From Labrenzia sp. PHM005 (GTDB taxonomy: Bacteria > Pseudomonadota > Alphaproteobacteria > Rhizobiales > Stappiaceae), in contig NZ_CP041191.1 in NCBI RefSeq assembly GCF_006517275.1, positions 3,281,001-3,345,000 of the forward strand: a DNA stretch of 64,000 bases, given 5' to 3'. This document shows positions 26,039 through 45,165 of this stretch, in pieces. Below the pieces are notes generated by a model that was not told where the DNA came from, made no database searches, and worked only from the letters and a program-made list of their open reading frames with translations. Position 1 is the stretch's first letter, and the number at the start of each line of letters is the position of its first letter. A program made the position numbers and the translations under genes.

Positions 26039-26737
26039 ATGGCGAAGGTTGGAAAACGTATTTCTGCAGCGCGTGAAGGTATCGACCGCAACAAGCTGTA
26101 CTCGCTGAACGAAGCTATCGGCCTCGTCAAAGACCGCTCCAAGACCAAATTCGACGAAACCGTCGAAGTTGCGATCAATCTTGGTGTTGATCCGCGTCAC
26201 GCAGACCAGATGGTCCGTGGTGTGTGCGTGCTGCCGAACGGCACAGGCAAAAACGTCAAGGTTGCCGTGTTCGCACGTGGCGACAAGGCGGAAGAAGCCA
26301 AAGCTGCTGGCGCTGACATCGTTGGTGCAGAAGAGTTGGTTCAGGAAGTCCAGGGCGGCAAGATCGATTTCGATACGGTCATTGCAACTCCGGACATGAT
26401 GCCGCTCGTCGGCCGTCTCGGTAAGGTTCTCGGCCCGCGTGGCATGATGCCGAACCCGAAAGTCGGTACTGTGACCCCGGACGTCTCCAAGGCGGTTAAC
26501 GACGCCAAGGGCGGTGCGGTTCAGTTCCGTGTTGAAAAGGCCGGTATCGTTCATGCAGGCGTTGGCAAGGTGTCTTTCTCTGAAGAGAAGATCTCCGAAA
26601 ACGTCAAGGCTTTGATCGACGCCGTTCAAAAAGCCAAGCCGACAGGCGCAAAGGGCACTTACATGAAGCGCATTGCTGTGTCTTCCACGATGGGCCCGGG
26701 CGTGAAAGTTGATCTGGCGAGCGTCGCTGGCGAATAA
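26039..26737 (+). CDS. rplA: 50S ribosomal protein L1
   Basis: A 232-aa L1-stalk protein and, in known bacteria, translational repressor of rplK-rpl[21 protein letters not shown] is its diagnostic motif. It starts 4 nt after the rplK stop, so translation is coupled. Confidence 0.98.
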   Translation: MAKVGKRISAAREGIDRNKLYSLNEAIGLVKDRSKTKFDETVEVAINLGVDPRHADQMVRGVCVLPNGTGKNVKVAVFARGDKAEEAKAAGADIVGAEELVQEVQGGKIDFDTVIATPDMMPLVGRLGKVLGPRGMMPNPKVGTVTPDVSKAVNDAKGGAVQFRVEKAGIVHAGVGKVSFSEEKISENVKALIDAVQKAKPTGAKGTYMKRIAVSSTMGPGVKVDLASVAGE

Positions 26738-27058
26738 TCCGGGTTTTCCGGATTGATAAAGAATTTCAGCCTTAGGGCTGAATAGATCCGGCGGTCCGCC
26801 GCCGGATTGCCCTGTCCGAGACTGCAGGTGCCGGGTAACCGGCTTAAGCCGTAAAGGCCTGCATAGATGGGTGAGAACCGAATTTCCCGCGAATTGCGGA
26901 TAACCGGTTCGAACCAGACCTTGCTGACTGCTTTTTTAAGCAAGAGGTGAGGGGACAGGACCCTGAGCGTCGTTTTTGAGGCGGTTCCGGGTTCGGAACC
27001 TCCGCGAAGGCGGCAAGGTAAACCGGTGGCGATTTTCGCCATCAAATGGAGAAGGCAA
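26738..27058 (+). promoter_or_regulatory. L10 leader region (rplA-rplJ gap) with five hairpins
   Basis: This 321-nt gap contains stems at 26765-26782 (TTCAGCC/GGCTGAA), 26788-26805 (CCGGCGG/CCGCCGG), 26983-27000 (GGTTCC/GGAACC), 27002-27013 (CCGC/GCGG) and 27028-27040 (GGCGA/TCGCC). Location and folding fit the ribosomal L10 leader, where the L10-L12 complex binds its own mRNA. The last stem lies 18 nt before the rplJ start. No open frame is credible here. Confidence 0.7.
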
Positions 27059-27577
27059 GTGGAAAGAGCGGAAAAGCAAGAGTTCGTGACATCCTTCAAC
27101 GCCGAGCTGGCTGACACCGGCGTCGTTGTCGTCGCGCACTATGCAGGTCTTTCGGTTGCACAGATGACGGCCCTACGGTCGTCCGTACGTGACGCCGGCG
27201 GTTCTGTAAAAGTCGCAAAAAACCGCCTTGTGAAACTCGCCCTCAAAGGCACTGACCTTGAGCACATCTCCGACCTGCTTCAGGGCCCGACCGTACTCGT
27301 CTACTCCGACGATCCGGTTGCAGCTCCTAAAGCAGCTGTCGATTTCGCCAAGGCCAACGATAAGTTGGAAATCCTTGGTGGTGCTCTTGGAACGACAAAC
27401 CTGAGCCCGGAAGGGGTCAAGTCACTGGCAACAATGCCGTCGCTCGACGAGCTGCGTGCAAAGCTGGTTGGCATGATCCAGACACCGGCATCGCGCATCG
27501 CGCAGGTTGTCAACGCACCGGCCGGGCAGGTTGCCCGCGTCTTCGGCGCGTACGCCAAGAAGGACGAGGCCGCATAA
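27059..27577 (+). CDS. rplJ: 50S ribosomal protein L10
   Basis: A 172-aa stalk base protein that holds L7/L12 dimers through its C-terminal helix. [14 protein letters not shown] and [14 protein letters not shown] match the family start. GTG 27059 is chosen because GGAGAAGG precedes it; the frame runs 11 codons upstream through the leader stem at 27028-27040. Confidence 0.96.
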   Translation: MERAEKQEFVTSFNAELADTGVVVVAHYAGLSVAQMTALRSSVRDAGGSVKVAKNRLVKLALKGTDLEHISDLLQGPTVLVYSDDPVAAPKAAVDFAKANDKLEILGGALGTTNLSPEGVKSLATMPSLDELRAKLVGMIQTPASRIAQVVNAPAGQVARVFGAYAKKDEAA

Positions 27578-27637
27578 GGCGCCCCCAAACACTGTCTAAT
27601 GAACCCAACTACTGGTTCGAACTTAAGGTACTGAAAA

Positions 27638-28012
27638 ATGGCTGATCTTGAAAAGCTCGTAGAAGAACTGTCCGCACTGACTGTTATGGAAGCTGCTGAA
27701 CTGTCCAAGCTTCTGGAAGAGAAGTGGGGCGTTTCTGCTGCTGCTCCGGTTGCTGTTGCAGCTGTTGCTGGTGGCGGCGAAGCTGCTGCTGCTGAAGAAA
27801 AGACTGAATTTGATGTTGTTCTGGCGTCTGCTGGCGACAAGAAAATCAACGTCATCAAAGAAGTCCGTGCAATCACCGGTCTTGGCCTGAAAGAAGCTAA
27901 AGAGCTCGTCGAAGGTGCTCCGAAAGCCGTCAAGGAAGCTGTTTCCAAGGACGAAGCTGAAGAGCTGAAGAAGAAGCTGGAAGAAGCTGGCGCTTCTGTC
28001 GAGCTGAAGTAA
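27638..28012 (+). CDS. rplL: 50S ribosomal protein L7/L12
   Basis: A 124-aa protein with an N-terminal dimerisation domain ([19 protein letters not shown]), an Ala/Gly-rich hinge near residues 35-55, and the factor-binding C-terminal domain ([19 protein letters not shown]). It recruits translational GTPases. It is 60 nt after rplJ. Confidence 0.98.
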   Translation: MADLEKLVEELSALTVMEAAELSKLLEEKWGVSAAAPVAVAAVAGGGEAAAAEEKTEFDVVLASAGDKKINVIKEVRAITGLGLKEAKELVEGAPKAVKEAVSKDEAEELKKKLEEAGASVELK

Positions 28013-28014
28013 TA

Positions 28015-28030
28015 AAGGCATTAATGCCTT
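28015..28030 (+). repeat. 16-nt perfect palindrome at the rplL 3' end
   Basis: AAGGCATTAATGCCTT starts two bases after the rplL TAA. As RNA it can form only a short hairpin; it may be a processing or protein-binding site. Confidence 0.5.
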
Positions 28031-28034
28031 ATTG

Positions 28035-28056
28035 CGGTCCCGGGTTTCCGGGACCG
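28035..28056 (+). terminator. attenuator hairpin 1 between rplL and rpoB
   Basis: CGGTCCCGG and CCGGGACCG pair over 9 bp with a GTTT loop, followed by TATTTC. It probably lowers read-through from the ribosomal genes into rpoB. Confidence 0.65.
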
Positions 28057-28062
28057 TATTTC

Positions 28063-28092
28063 GCCCCGGCGGGTCCAACCCGTTTCCGGGGC
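28063..28092 (+). terminator. attenuator hairpin 2 between rplL and rpoB
   Basis: An outer stem GCCCCGG/CCGGGGC encloses an inner stem CGGGT/ACCCG with a TTT bulge. It follows the first hairpin by 6 nt. No T-run follows, so processing or attenuation is more likely than full termination. Confidence 0.55.
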
Positions 28093-28288
28093 ATACGTCC
28101 CACTAGGGCCCTGTTTGTCTGAGCACTGTGCAGGCAAGGGGTTCTAGATCCACAGTCTGGTCAATTCTTCTCATGAACACAGAAGGTTGATCTCATTGGT
28201 GGACGGTTTTCCGAAGCGCCCGGGCAGAGGCCCGATTGGACAAGGGGCGTTTCGGGAAGCCGTTTTCCGGCCGATACGAGGAGCGACA

Positions 28289-32428
<4,140 letters not shown>

Positions 32429-32472
32429 ACCCCGGCAACGGACCCCTTTAGACTGAAATGCCGGTCGTAAGA

Positions 32473-32496
32473 GGGGAAAGGCAAAGGTCTTTCCCC
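32473..32496 (+). other. hairpin in the rpoB-rpoC gap
   Basis: GGGGAAAG and CTTTCCCC form an 8-bp stem with an 8-nt loop, 26 nt before the rpoC start. It may tune rpoC translation or be an RNase site. Confidence 0.5.
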
Positions 32497-32521
32497 CACC
32501 GCGCATCGAAGGAGACGGATC

Positions 32522-36721
<4,200 letters not shown>

Positions 36722-36745
36722 ACTTCGGTCAATCCAGGAAAATCG

Positions 36746-36769
36746 AAAGGCCGCCTCCGGGCGGCCTTT
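36746..36769 (+). terminator. intrinsic terminator of rpoBC
   Basis: AAAGGCCGCC-TCCG-GGCGGCCTTT is a 10-bp stem with a stable tetraloop, followed by CTTGTCTC, 24 nt after the rpoC stop. Confidence 0.85.
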
Positions 36770-36803
36770 CTTGTCTCAAGACCCAATCAAATGGTGATCG
36801 ACA

Positions 36804-37097
36804 ATGAACGACAACGATATGGATATGGAACCGGTGGTCTACATTGTGATCGGCCGGGTTTGGAAGGACGAAGATACGTCGCCGGATGCGGCAATCACGA
36901 TCCATGCGCTGCTGAGAGCTCCGGATGATGACGATGCCGTACGCAAGACGCTGGAAGCATTGTCGTCTCAAGGGTTCGCCGAAGCTGAACTGGATCAGAT
37001 TGGTGTGATCGATGGTGAACCTGATGAACCGATCTATGAAGGGGCGTATCAGGACGCATTGTCCGGGAACGTTGCGATAGTAACCCTATCCGAATAA
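36804..37097 (+). CDS. conserved small acidic protein, unknown function
   Basis: This 97-aa acidic protein (MNDNDMDMEPVVYIVIGRVW at the start) has no signal peptide, membrane segment or recognisable domain. Predicted alternation of strand and helix (VVYIVIGRVW, AVRKTLEALSSQGF, GNVAIVTL) suggests a small ferredoxin-like fold. It is flanked by terminators on both sides (36746-36769 and 37146-37174), so it would be its own unit or depend on read-through from rpoC. A regulatory role is possible but unproven. Confidence 0.75.
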   Translation: MNDNDMDMEPVVYIVIGRVWKDEDTSPDAAITIHALLRAPDDDDAVRKTLEALSSQGFAEAELDQIGVIDGEPDEPIYEGAYQDALSGNVAIVTLSE

Positions 37098-37145
37098 GGG
37101 TAGGGGATAGACAGTCTCTTGCCAGAGTAAATATGCATTAGAATA

Positions 37146-37174
37146 AAAGGCGTGCTCCCATCGGGCGCGCCTTT
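37146..37174 (+). terminator. terminator after the 97-aa gene
   Basis: AAAGGCGTGC and GCGCGCCTTT form a 10-bp stem with one G-U pair and a 9-nt loop, followed by GTTCTT. Confidence 0.75.
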
Positions 37175-37502
37175 GTTCTTGGGCAATACCGAATAGCCGG
37201 ATGATCGGTTACTGCGGAGACAATCTTGAAAAATTGCATGTCTGCCATGCATGTGGGAATCAATCGCAAGAACGGGCCTGTAGAACCGTTGTACTGAGCG
37301 ATTCCGGTGCAATTGTTGGAATTTGAATCATCTGGTTAAGGTTTGATTCATTGTTGGAAATTGGTCTGGATTAGGTGTAAATAACAAAAGAACCGAATTG
37401 GGTATGCATTGGAAATAATCTTGCGTTTAGTGCTGTTTTGACGGTCATTTATGAGGCGGTATTTCCCGAAGTCGCGGAAATGCGGAATTTCCAACAAATC
37501 AC

Positions 37503-37531
37503 TTGACGCAAAGGGTGCATCTGAGTAGGTT
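37503..37531 (+). promoter_or_regulatory. promoter for the rpsL-rpsG-fusA-tuf operon
   Basis: TTGACG, a 17-nt spacer and TAGGTT form a sigma-70-like promoter about 270 nt upstream of rpsL, the best candidate in the gap. Confidence 0.5.
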
Positions 37532-37802
37532 CCGCGCATCCCAAGGGCAGGCGGTAAGAGCGAACCCTCCAGCGCTTCTGAAGAGCGCAGGACACAGTCC
37601 TCTTAAACGCTGCCGGGTCACATAGGCGAATACGCGTCGATTGCATGACCGCGAGGTAACTCGTGGTCCTCTGGTTTTTCGCAGCGCCGGCCGCTCTTTT
37701 CGGAGCGTGCGGGCGCGATTCTGCATGTTTGAACACATGTGGCATCAGCGGGGGACTGCAGTTGCACAAAGAATTTTGGATGGACAAGGTAAAGGGCACA
37801 GA

Positions 37803-38174
37803 ATGCCGACCATCAACCAGTTGATCCGCAAGCCGCGGAAAGATCCGCCGAAGCGGAACAAAGTGCCGGCCATGGAGGCCTGCCCGCAGAAGCGTGGTGT
37901 TTGCACCCGCGTCTACACGACCACTCCGAAGAAGCCGAACTCGGCTCTGCGTAAAGTGGCGAAAATCCGTCTGACCAACGGCTTTGAAGTCATTGGATAC
38001 ATCCCGGGTGAAGGCCACAACCTTCAGGAACACTCCGTTGTGATGATCCGCGGCGGCCGTGTGAAGGATTTGCCGGGTGTCCGTTATCACATCATCCGTG
38101 GTGTGCTGGATACCCAGGGCGTTAAAGATCGTAAGCAGCGCCGTTCGAAGTACGGCGCCAAGCGGCCGAAGTAA
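37803..38174 (+). CDS. rpsL: 30S ribosomal protein S12
   Basis: A 123-aa decoding-centre protein. [12 protein letters not shown] with K43 and [12 protein letters not shown] with K88 are unmutated, so the streptomycin-sensitive form is predicted. The true start [13 protein letters not shown] is at ATG 37803; the upstream extension of the frame is leader. It is the first gene of the str operon. Confidence 0.99.
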   Translation: MPTINQLIRKPRKDPPKRNKVPAMEACPQKRGVCTRVYTTTPKKPNSALRKVAKIRLTNGFEVIGYIPGEGHNLQEHSVVMIRGGRVKDLPGVRYHIIRGVLDTQGVKDRKQRRSKYGAKRPK

Positions 38175-38186
38175 GGAGCACGTTAG

Positions 38187-38657
<471 letters not shown>

Positions 38658-38682
38658 TAAGTTACTTCGAAGGGCTGACGCT

Positions 38683-40758
38683 ATGTCGCGCACGCATAAT
38701 ATCGAGGACTACCGTAACTTCGGCATCATGGCTCACATCGATGCTGGTAAGACGACCACCACCGAGCGGATCCTCTACTACACCGGTAAGAGCCACAAGA
38801 TCGGTGAAGTTCATGATGGCGCTGCCACTATGGACTGGATGGAGCAGGAGCAGGAGCGTGGTATCACGATCACCTCTGCTGCAACCACCGCTCACTGGAA
38901 TGACAAACGCCTGAACATCATCGACACCCCAGGCCACGTTGACTTCACAATTGAAGTTGAGCGGTCCCTGCGTGTTCTTGATGGCGCGGTTGCTCTTCTG
39001 GACGCCAACGCTGGCGTTGAGCCGCAGACTGAGACTGTTTGGCGTCAGGCCGACAAGTACAACGTCCCGCGGATGATCTTCGTCAACAAGATGGACAAAC
39101 TCGGCGCCGATTTCGATCGCTGCTGCGAGATGATTAAGTCCCGTCTTGGGGCCACTCCGCTGGTCATGCAGCTGAACATCGGCGCTGAAAGCGAATTCGC
39201 TGGCGTTGTTGATCTGCTGAAAATGAAAGCTCTGATCTGGCAGTCCGAAAACCTCGGCGCTGCTTGGGACGTTCTGGACATCCCGGCTGAGCTTGCTGAC
39301 CGTGCGCAGGAAATGCGCGACGCTCTGATCGAGACTGCTGTTGAGATCGACGAAGAAGCAATGGAAGCTTACCTGGAAGGCGAAGAGCCGTCTTTCGAGA
39401 AGCTTCAAGAGCTGATCCGTAAGGGCACCATTGCTGGTGATTTCGTTCCGGTCTTCTGTGGTTCTGCGTTCAAGAACAAAGGCGTGCAGCCGCTTCTTGA
39501 TGCAGTTGTTGATTACCTGCCGAGCCCGGTTGAAGTTCCGGCTATTAAAGGTATCGATCCGAAGAACGAAGAAGAAGTTGAGCGTCAGTCTTCTGATGAA
39601 GAGCCGCTTGGCCTGCTGGCATTCAAGATCGCGAACGACCCGTTCGTTGGCTCTTTGACCTTCTGCCGCATCTACTCCGGTGTTCTGAACAAGGGTGTTT
39701 CCCTTCTGAACACTGTTAAAGACAAGCGTGAGCGCGTCGGCCGGATGATGCAGATGCACTCCAACTCCCGTGAAGACATTGATGTGGCCTATGCAGGTGA
39801 CATCGTGGCGATCGCAGGTCTCAAAGACACCACCACTGGTGACACCCTTTGTGATCCGCTGAAGCCGGTCATTCTGGAGCGGATGGAATTCCCTGAGCCG
39901 GTCATCGAGATCGCAGTTGAGCCGAAGACCAAAGCCGACCAGGAAAAAATGGGCCTCGCCCTGAACCGCCTGGCTGCTGAGGATCCGTCCTTCCGCGTGA
40001 AGACCGACGAAGAGTCCGGTCAGACCATCATCGCCGGTATGGGTGAATTGCACCTCGACATCATCGTCGACCGCATGAAGCGTGAGTTCAAGGTTGAGGC
40101 GAACATTGGTGCGCCGCAGGTTGCTTACCGCGAAACCATCACCAAGGTTGCAGACGTGGATTACACCCACAAGAAGCAGTCTGGTGGTTCTGGTCAGTTC
40201 GCTCGCATCAAGCTCACCATCGAGCCGTCCGAGCCGAATGAAGGTTACGTCTTCGAGAGCAAGATCGTTGGCGGTAACGTTCCGAAGGAATACATCCCGG
40301 GTGTTACCAAGGGTATCGAAAGCGTCATGTCGTCCGGTCCGCTGGCTGGCTTCCCGATGCTCGACATCAAGGCAACACTCACCGATGGTGCCTACCACGA
40401 CGTTGACTCCTCTGTTCTGGCCTTCGAAATCGCCGGCCGTGCCGGTTTCCGCGAAGCCATTCAGAAAGCTGGCCCGAAACTTCTCGAGCCGGTCATGAAG
40501 GTCGAGGTTGTTACCCCGGAAGATTACATGGGTGATGTGATTGGTGACCTGAACTCCCGCCGCGGCCAGATCGCGGGTACGGAGAACCGGGGCATCGTGA
40601 CCGTCATCACAGCAATGGTACCGCTGGCCAACATGTTTGGTTACGTGAACAACCTGCGTTCCATGTCTCAAGGCCGCGCCCAGTATTCGATGGTGTTCGA
40701 TCACTACGATCAGGTGCCGCAGGCTGTCGCCGAAGAGGTTCAGGCGAAATACGCCTGA
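38683..40758 (+). CDS. fusA: elongation factor G
   Basis: A 691-aa translocase GTPase. It starts [20 protein letters not shown], with P-loop [21 protein letters not shown], and NKMD. Domains II-V are complete to the stop. The frame is open 49 codons upstream inside rpsG, but the ATG at 38683, 25 nt after rpsG, is the family start. Confidence 0.99.
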   Translation: MSRTHNIEDYRNFGIMAHIDAGKTTTTERILYYTGKSHKIGEVHDGAATMDWMEQEQERGITITSAATTAHWNDKRLNIIDTPGHVDFTIEVERSLRVLDGAVALLDANAGVEPQTETVWRQADKYNVPRMIFVNKMDKLGADFDRCCEMIKSRLGATPLVMQLNIGAESEFAGVVDLLKMKALIWQSENLGAAWDVLDIPAELADRAQEMRDALIETAVEIDEEAMEAYLEGEEPSFEKLQELIRKGTIAGDFVPVFCGSAFKNKGVQPLLDAVVDYLPSPVEVPAIKGIDPKNEEEVERQSSDEEPLGLLAFKIANDPFVGSLTFCRIYSGVLNKGVSLLNTVKDKRERVGRMMQMHSNSREDIDVAYAGDIVAIAGLKDTTTGDTLCDPLKPVILERMEFPEPVIEIAVEPKTKADQEKMGLALNRLAAEDPSFRVKTDEESGQTIIAGMGELHLDIIVDRMKREFKVEANIGAPQVAYRETITKVADVDYTHKKQSGGSGQFARIKLTIEPSEPNEGYVFESKIVGGNVPKEYIPGVTKGIESVMSSGPLAGFPMLDIKATLTDGAYHDVDSSVLAFEIAGRAGFREAIQKAGPKLLEPVMKVEVVTPEDYMGDVIGDLNSRRGQIAGTENRGIVTVITAMVPLANMFGYVNNLRSMSQGRAQYSMVFDHYDQVPQAVAEEVQAKYA

Positions 40759-40805
40759 TCCCAACCTCTTGAATTAATTAAGAATTAGAGAAACGGAGTA
40801 CTCCG

Positions 40806-41996
40806 ATGGCGAAGGAAAAGTTTGAGCGCAATAAGCCGCACGTTAACATTGGCACGATTGGCCACGTTGACCACGGCAAGACGACGCTGACCGCTGCAAT
40901 CACCATGACGCTTGCAGAAGCTGGTGGTGCAGAAGCAAAAGCCTATGATGAGATTGACGGTGCGCCTGAAGAAAAGGCACGCGGCATCACCATCTCCACG
41001 GCACACGTTGAGTATGAGACGGAAAACCGTCACTACGCTCACGTTGACTGCCCGGGCCACGCCGACTACGTGAAGAACATGATCACCGGTGCTGCGCAGA
41101 TGGACGGCGCGATCCTGGTGTGTTCTGCAGCAGACGGCCCGATGCCACAGACCCGTGAGCACATCCTGCTTGCGCGTCAGGTTGGTGTTCCGGCTCTGGT
41201 TGTTTTCATGAACAAGGTTGACCAGGTCGACGACGAAGAGCTTCTTGAGCTCGTCGAAATGGAAATCCGTGAGCTGCTGTCTTCTTACGAATTCCCGGGC
41301 GACGACATTCCGATCGTTAAGGGTTCTGCGCTGGCAGCTGTTGAGAACCGTGATGCGGCGATTGGCCGTGACGCGATCCGTGAGCTGATGGCTCAGGTTG
41401 ATGAGTACATTCCGACCCCGGAACGTCCGAAGGATCAGCCGTTCCTGATGCCGATCGAAGACGTGTTCTCAATCTCCGGCCGCGGTACTGTTGTGACCGG
41501 TCGTGTTGAGCGCGGTGTGATCAACGTGGGTGAAGAAGTCGAGATCGTCGGCATCAAGGACACCCAGAAGACCACGGTTACCGGCGTTGAAATGTTCCGC
41601 AAGCTGCTGGACAGCGGTGAAGCTGGCGACAACATCGGTGCTCTGATCCGCGGCGTTGGCCGTGAAGAGGTTGAGCGCGGCCAGGTTCTGTGTAAGCCGG
41701 GTTCTGTTAACCCGCACACGAAATTCAAGGCTGAGGCGTACATCCTCACAAAGGAAGAAGGTGGCCGTCACACGCCGTTCTTCACCAACTACCGTCCGCA
41801 GTTCTACTTCCGCACGACCGATGTGACGGGTGTGGTTCACCTGCCGGAAGGTACGGAAATGGTGATGCCGGGTGACAACGTCTCCGTCGACGTTGAGCTG
41901 ATCGTGCCGATCGCCATGGAAGACGGCCTGCGCTTCGCGATCCGCGAAGGTGGCCGCACCGTCGGCGCCGGCGTCGTAGCCTCCATCATCGAATAA
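40806..41996 (+). CDS. tuf: elongation factor Tu, copy 2
   Basis: A 396-aa EF-Tu identical in protein to copy 1 at 23180-24370. DNA identity begins exactly at the CCG-ATG of the start and ends at the TAA. The first roughly 190 nt and a block near the middle are base-for-base identical, a pattern expected from gene conversion. It sits in the usual tufA place between fusA and rpsJ. Confidence 0.99.
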   Translation: MAKEKFERNKPHVNIGTIGHVDHGKTTLTAAITMTLAEAGGAEAKAYDEIDGAPEEKARGITISTAHVEYETENRHYAHVDCPGHADYVKNMITGAAQMDGAILVCSAADGPMPQTREHILLARQVGVPALVVFMNKVDQVDDEELLELVEMEIRELLSSYEFPGDDIPIVKGSALAAVENRDAAIGRDAIRELMAQVDEYIPTPERPKDQPFLMPIEDVFSISGRGTVVTGRVERGVINVGEEVEIVGIKDTQKTTVTGVEMFRKLLDSGEAGDNIGALIRGVGREEVERGQVLCKPGSVNPHTKFKAEAYILTKEEGGRHTPFFTNYRPQFYFRTTDVTGVVHLPEGTEMVMPGDNVSVDVELIVPIAMEDGLRFAIREGGRTVGAGVVASIIE

Positions 41997-42005
41997 TCGA
42001 CAGCC

Positions 42006-42044
42006 GGGCCTGCCGGCGCAATCAAAGTTTGAGCGGGCAGGCCC
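42006..42044 (+). other. long hairpin between tuf and rpsJ
   Basis: GGGCCTGCC and GGCAGGCCC form a 9-bp stem around a 21-nt loop, 9 nt after the tuf stop. No T-run follows. It may be an S10-operon leader element. Confidence 0.45.
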
Positions 42045-42068
42045 GCAGTCAATTTGGGAACAATAACA

Positions 42069-42377
42069 ATGAACGGTCAGAATATCCGGATCCGCCTGAA
42101 GGCTTTTGACCACCGTATTCTCGATGCTTCCACCAAGGAAATCGTGAACACGGCAAAGCGGACCGGTGCACAGGTACGGGGTCCCGTGCCGCTGCCGACG
42201 CGGATCGAGAAGTACACCGTGCTTCGTGGCCCGCATATCGATAAGAAAAGCCGCGATCAGTTCGAGATGCGCACGCATAAGCGTCTGCTCGACATCGTTG
42301 ACCCGACACCGCAGACCGTGGACGCGCTGATGAAGCTCGACCTGGCCGCTGGTGTCGACGTCGAGATCAAGCTCTGA
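42069..42377 (+). CDS. rpsJ: 30S ribosomal protein S10
   Basis: A 102-aa protein ([38 protein letters not shown]). It belongs to the 30S head and also to NusB-dependent antitermination. The start is ATG 42069, not the upstream frame extension. First gene of the S10 operon. Confidence 0.98.
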   Translation: MNGQNIRIRLKAFDHRILDASTKEIVNTAKRTGAQVRGPVPLPTRIEKYTVLRGPHIDKKSRDQFEMRTHKRLLDIVDPTPQTVDALMKLDLAAGVDVEIKL

Positions 42378-42400
42378 GGCGAGGCGAAGGGGACACATCC

Positions 42401-43111
42401 ATGCGTTCTGGAGTGATCGCTCAGAAAGTGGGCATGACCCGCATCTATAACGATGCAGGCGAGCATGTTCCGGTCACGGTTTTGCGGCTGGAAAATTGCC
42501 AGGTGGTAGCCCACCGGACTGACGAAAAGAACGGTTACAACGCACTGCAGCTCGGTGCCGGTACCCGTAAAGTAAAGAATACGCCGAAGGCACTGCGCGG
42601 CCACTTTGCTGTTGCAAAGGTTGAGCCGAAGCGGACTGTGGTCGAGTTTCGCGTTTCCGCGGACAACATGATCGACGTGGGCGCAGAAATCACTGCCGAC
42701 CACTACGTCGAAGGCCAGTTTGTCGACGTGACCGGCACTTCCATCGGTAAAGGTTTTGCCGGTGTTATGAAGCGTCACAACTTCGGTGGTGGCCGTGCAT
42801 CGCACGGTAATTCGATCTCGCACCGCTCACACGGTTCTACCGGTCAATGTCAAGACCCGGGCCGCGTGTTCAAGGGCAAGAAGATGGCCGGTCATATGGG
42901 TGATGCCCGCGTGACCACGCAGAACCTGAAGGTTGTGCGCACTGATGTTGAGCGTGGCCTGATCATGGTCGAAGGCTCTGTACCGGGCGCCAAAGGCGGC
43001 TGGATCCAGGTCCGCGACGCGATCAAAAAGGCGCTGCCGGAAAACGTTCCGGTCCCGGGTGCTTTCAAAGCGTCCGCAGCGGCTGAGGCTGCCGGGAAGG
43101 AGAGCGAGTGA
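42401..43111 (+). CDS. rplC: 50S ribosomal protein L3
   Basis: A 236-aa early-assembly protein near the peptidyl-transferase centre. [20 protein letters not shown] and [16 protein letters not shown] (with the methylatable Gln) are diagnostic. Its TGA overlaps the rplD ATG by one base. Confidence 0.98.
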   Translation: MRSGVIAQKVGMTRIYNDAGEHVPVTVLRLENCQVVAHRTDEKNGYNALQLGAGTRKVKNTPKALRGHFAVAKVEPKRTVVEFRVSADNMIDVGAEITADHYVEGQFVDVTGTSIGKGFAGVMKRHNFGGGRASHGNSISHRSHGSTGQCQDPGRVFKGKKMAGHMGDARVTTQNLKVVRTDVERGLIMVEGSVPGAKGGWIQVRDAIKKALPENVPVPGAFKASAAAEAAGKESE

Positions 43112-43731
43112 TGGAACTCCAGGTCAAAACCCTCGAAGGTGGGGCGGCCGGTTCGATCACGGTGTCTGACGAGATCTTTGGTCTCGAGCCGCGCACCGAT
43201 TTGATCCACCGTGTTGTGCGCTGGCAGCTTGCCAAGCGCCAGGCGGGCACCCACAAGACGCTGCAGCGTTCGGAAGTCACTGGCTCGACGAAGAAATTCG
43301 TCCGCCAGAAAGGTTCCGGCGGTGCACGTCACGGCAACAAGAAGGCTCCGCAGTTCCGCGGCGGTGGTAAGGCATTCGGTCCGGTCGTTCGCGACCACGG
43401 CCATGACCTGCCAAAGAAAGTCCGCGCTCTGGGCCTGAAGCACGCTCTGTCGGCCAAAGCCAAGACAGACAGCATCGTTGTTGTTGAAGATGCAAAAGCT
43501 GCTGAAGCAAAAACCAAGGCTCTGAAGTCCCAGCTGAACAAGCTCGGCCTGACCAGCGCTCTGGTGATTGACGGCGCTGAAGTTGACAACAACTTCGCAC
43601 TGGCTTCCCGCAACATTCCGCACCTGGATGTGTTGCCGGTTCAGGGCATCAATGTTTACGACATCCTGCGCGCCAACACGCTTGTGTTGACAAAAGCTGC
43701 GGTGTCCGCACTTGAGGAGCGCTTTAAATGA
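43111..43731 (+). CDS. rplD: 50S ribosomal protein L4
   Basis: A 206-aa exit-tunnel protein. [19 protein letters not shown] and [12 protein letters not shown] form the extended tunnel loop. Overlaps rplC (TGATG) and rplW (ATGA), so translation is coupled. L4 represses the S10 operon in E. coli. Confidence 0.98.
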   Translation: MELQVKTLEGGAAGSITVSDEIFGLEPRTDLIHRVVRWQLAKRQAGTHKTLQRSEVTGSTKKFVRQKGSGGARHGNKKAPQFRGGGKAFGPVVRDHGHDLPKKVRALGLKHALSAKAKTDSIVVVEDAKAAEAKTKALKSQLNKLGLTSALVIDGAEVDNNFALASRNIPHLDVLPVQGINVYDILRANTLVLTKAAVSALEERFK

Positions 43732-44021
43732 GCAATCTTCCTCACTACGACAAAATCGTCGGTCCGGTAATCACCGAAAAATCGACGATGGCTTCTGAAG
43801 AGAACAAGGTTGTCTTCAAGGTTGCCAACGATGCAACTAAGCCGGAAATCAAGGCCGCTGTCGAAGCTCTGTTCGGCGTCAAGGTCACGGCAGTCAACAC
43901 TCTGGTCCGCAAGGGCAAAGTGAAGCGCTTCCGCGGACGTCTTGGCCGCCAGTCTGACTTCAAAAAGGCCGTCGTTACGCTGCAGGAAGGTCACGCGATT
44001 GACGTGGCTACCGGGCTCTAA
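43728..44021 (+). CDS. rplW: 50S ribosomal protein L23
   Basis: A 97-aa protein at the tunnel exit, docking site for trigger factor and [23 protein letters not shown] is the family start. Overlaps rplD by 4 nt. Confidence 0.98.
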   Translation: MSNLPHYDKIVGPVITEKSTMASEENKVVFKVANDATKPEIKAAVEALFGVKVTAVNTLVRKGKVKRFRGRLGRQSDFKKAVVTLQEGHAIDVATGL

Positions 44022-44039
44022 GACGGGGACTTAAGAAAA

Positions 44040-44873
44040 ATGGCACTTAAGACATTCAATCCGACGTCCCCAGGCCGCCGTCAGCTGGTTCAAGTTGACC
44101 GCTCCGGTCTGTGGAAGGGCAAGCCGGTCAAGACTTTGACCGAAGGCCTGTCCAAGTCCGGTGGTCGTAACAACACCGGCCGCATGACGTCTCCGAACCG
44201 CGGTGGCGGTCACAAGCGGACTTACCGTCTTGTCGACTTCAAACGGCGTAAATGGGACGTACCGGCAACGGTTGAGCGCCTCGAATACGATCCGAACCGG
44301 ACCGCATTCATCGCTCTGATCCGTTATGAAGACGGTGAGCTGAGCTACATTCTGGCTCCGCAGCGTTTGGCCGAAGGCGACACTGTCGTAGCTGGCGAAA
44401 ACGTCGACGTGAAGCCGGGCAATGCAGCTCCGCTGTCCAAAATTCCGGTCGGTACGATCGTGCACAACATCGAACTGAAGCCTGGTAAAGGCGCTCAGAT
44501 CGCTCGTTCTGCCGGTGCGTTCGTTCAGATCGTTGGCCGTGACCAGGGTTACACAACGCTGCGCCTGATGTCTGGTGAGCAGCGCCGTGTTCTCGGCACT
44601 TGCATGGCCACTATTGGCGCTGTGTCCAACCCGGACCATGCCAACATCAACCTCGGTAAGGCAGGCCGTTCCCGCTGGCTCGGCATCAAACCGCATGTTC
44701 GCGGTGTTGCTATGAACCCGATCGATCACCCGCACGGTGGTGGTGAAGGCCGGACATCTGGCGGACGTCATCCGGTTACTCCTTGGGGTAAACCGACCAA
44801 AGGTAAGCGCACGCGGAAGAATAAGCAGACTGATAAGTATATCGTCCGCTCCCGCCACGCGCGTAAGAAGTAA
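44040..44873 (+). CDS. rplB: 50S ribosomal protein L2
   Basis: A 277-aa protein at the subunit interface and peptidyl-transferase centre. [20 protein letters not shown] and [18 protein letters not shown] (with the conserved His) are present. 18 nt after rplW. Confidence 0.99.
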   Translation: MALKTFNPTSPGRRQLVQVDRSGLWKGKPVKTLTEGLSKSGGRNNTGRMTSPNRGGGHKRTYRLVDFKRRKWDVPATVERLEYDPNRTAFIALIRYEDGELSYILAPQRLAEGDTVVAGENVDVKPGNAAPLSKIPVGTIVHNIELKPGKGAQIARSAGAFVQIVGRDQGYTTLRLMSGEQRRVLGTCMATIGAVSNPDHANINLGKAGRSRWLGIKPHVRGVAMNPIDHPHGGGEGRTSGGRHPVTPWGKPTKGKRTRKNKQTDKYIVRSRHARKK

Positions 44874-44884
44874 GGGACAGGATC

Positions 44885-45163
44885 GTGGCACGTTCGATCT
44901 GGAAAGGTCCGTTTGTCGACGGGTATCTGCTGAAGAAAGCGGACAAGGTACGCGAGTCCGGCCGGAACGAGGTCATCAAGACCTGGAGCCGCCGCTCGAC
45001 GATCCTGCCGCAGTTCGTTGGTCTTACCTTCGGCGTCTACAACGGTCAGAAGCACGTTCCGGTGCTGGTGTCTGAAGAGATGATTGGTCACAAGTTCGGT
45101 GAGTTCTCACCGTCCCGGACCTATTACGGACACGGCGCCGACAAGAAGGCGAAGAGGAAGTAA
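44885..45163 (+). CDS. rpsS: 30S ribosomal protein S19
   Basis: A 92-aa head protein contacting S13. [18 protein letters not shown] and the C-terminal [14 protein letters not shown] are diagnostic. GTG is used as start after GGGACAGG. 2 nt before rplV. Confidence 0.98.
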   Translation: MARSIWKGPFVDGYLLKKADKVRESGRNEVIKTWSRRSTILPQFVGLTFGVYNGQKHVPVLVSEEMIGHKFGEFSPSRTYYGHGADKKAKRK

Positions 45164-45165
45164 CG

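Larger units (their letters stand above)
37098..37802. other. 705-nt region between the 97-aa gene and rpsL
   Basis: It holds the terminator at 37146-37174, an AT-rich stretch (37220-37440), a promoter candidate at 37503-37531 and a leader of about 265 nt before rpsL. Small stems occur in the leader (GCGCT/AGCGC at 37572-37588). No supported gene is present. Confidence 0.5.

Noticed and set aside
38662..40764. 700-codon frame antisense to fusA
   Set aside because: Same codon-bias shadow effect; fusA on the plus strand is complete and certain.
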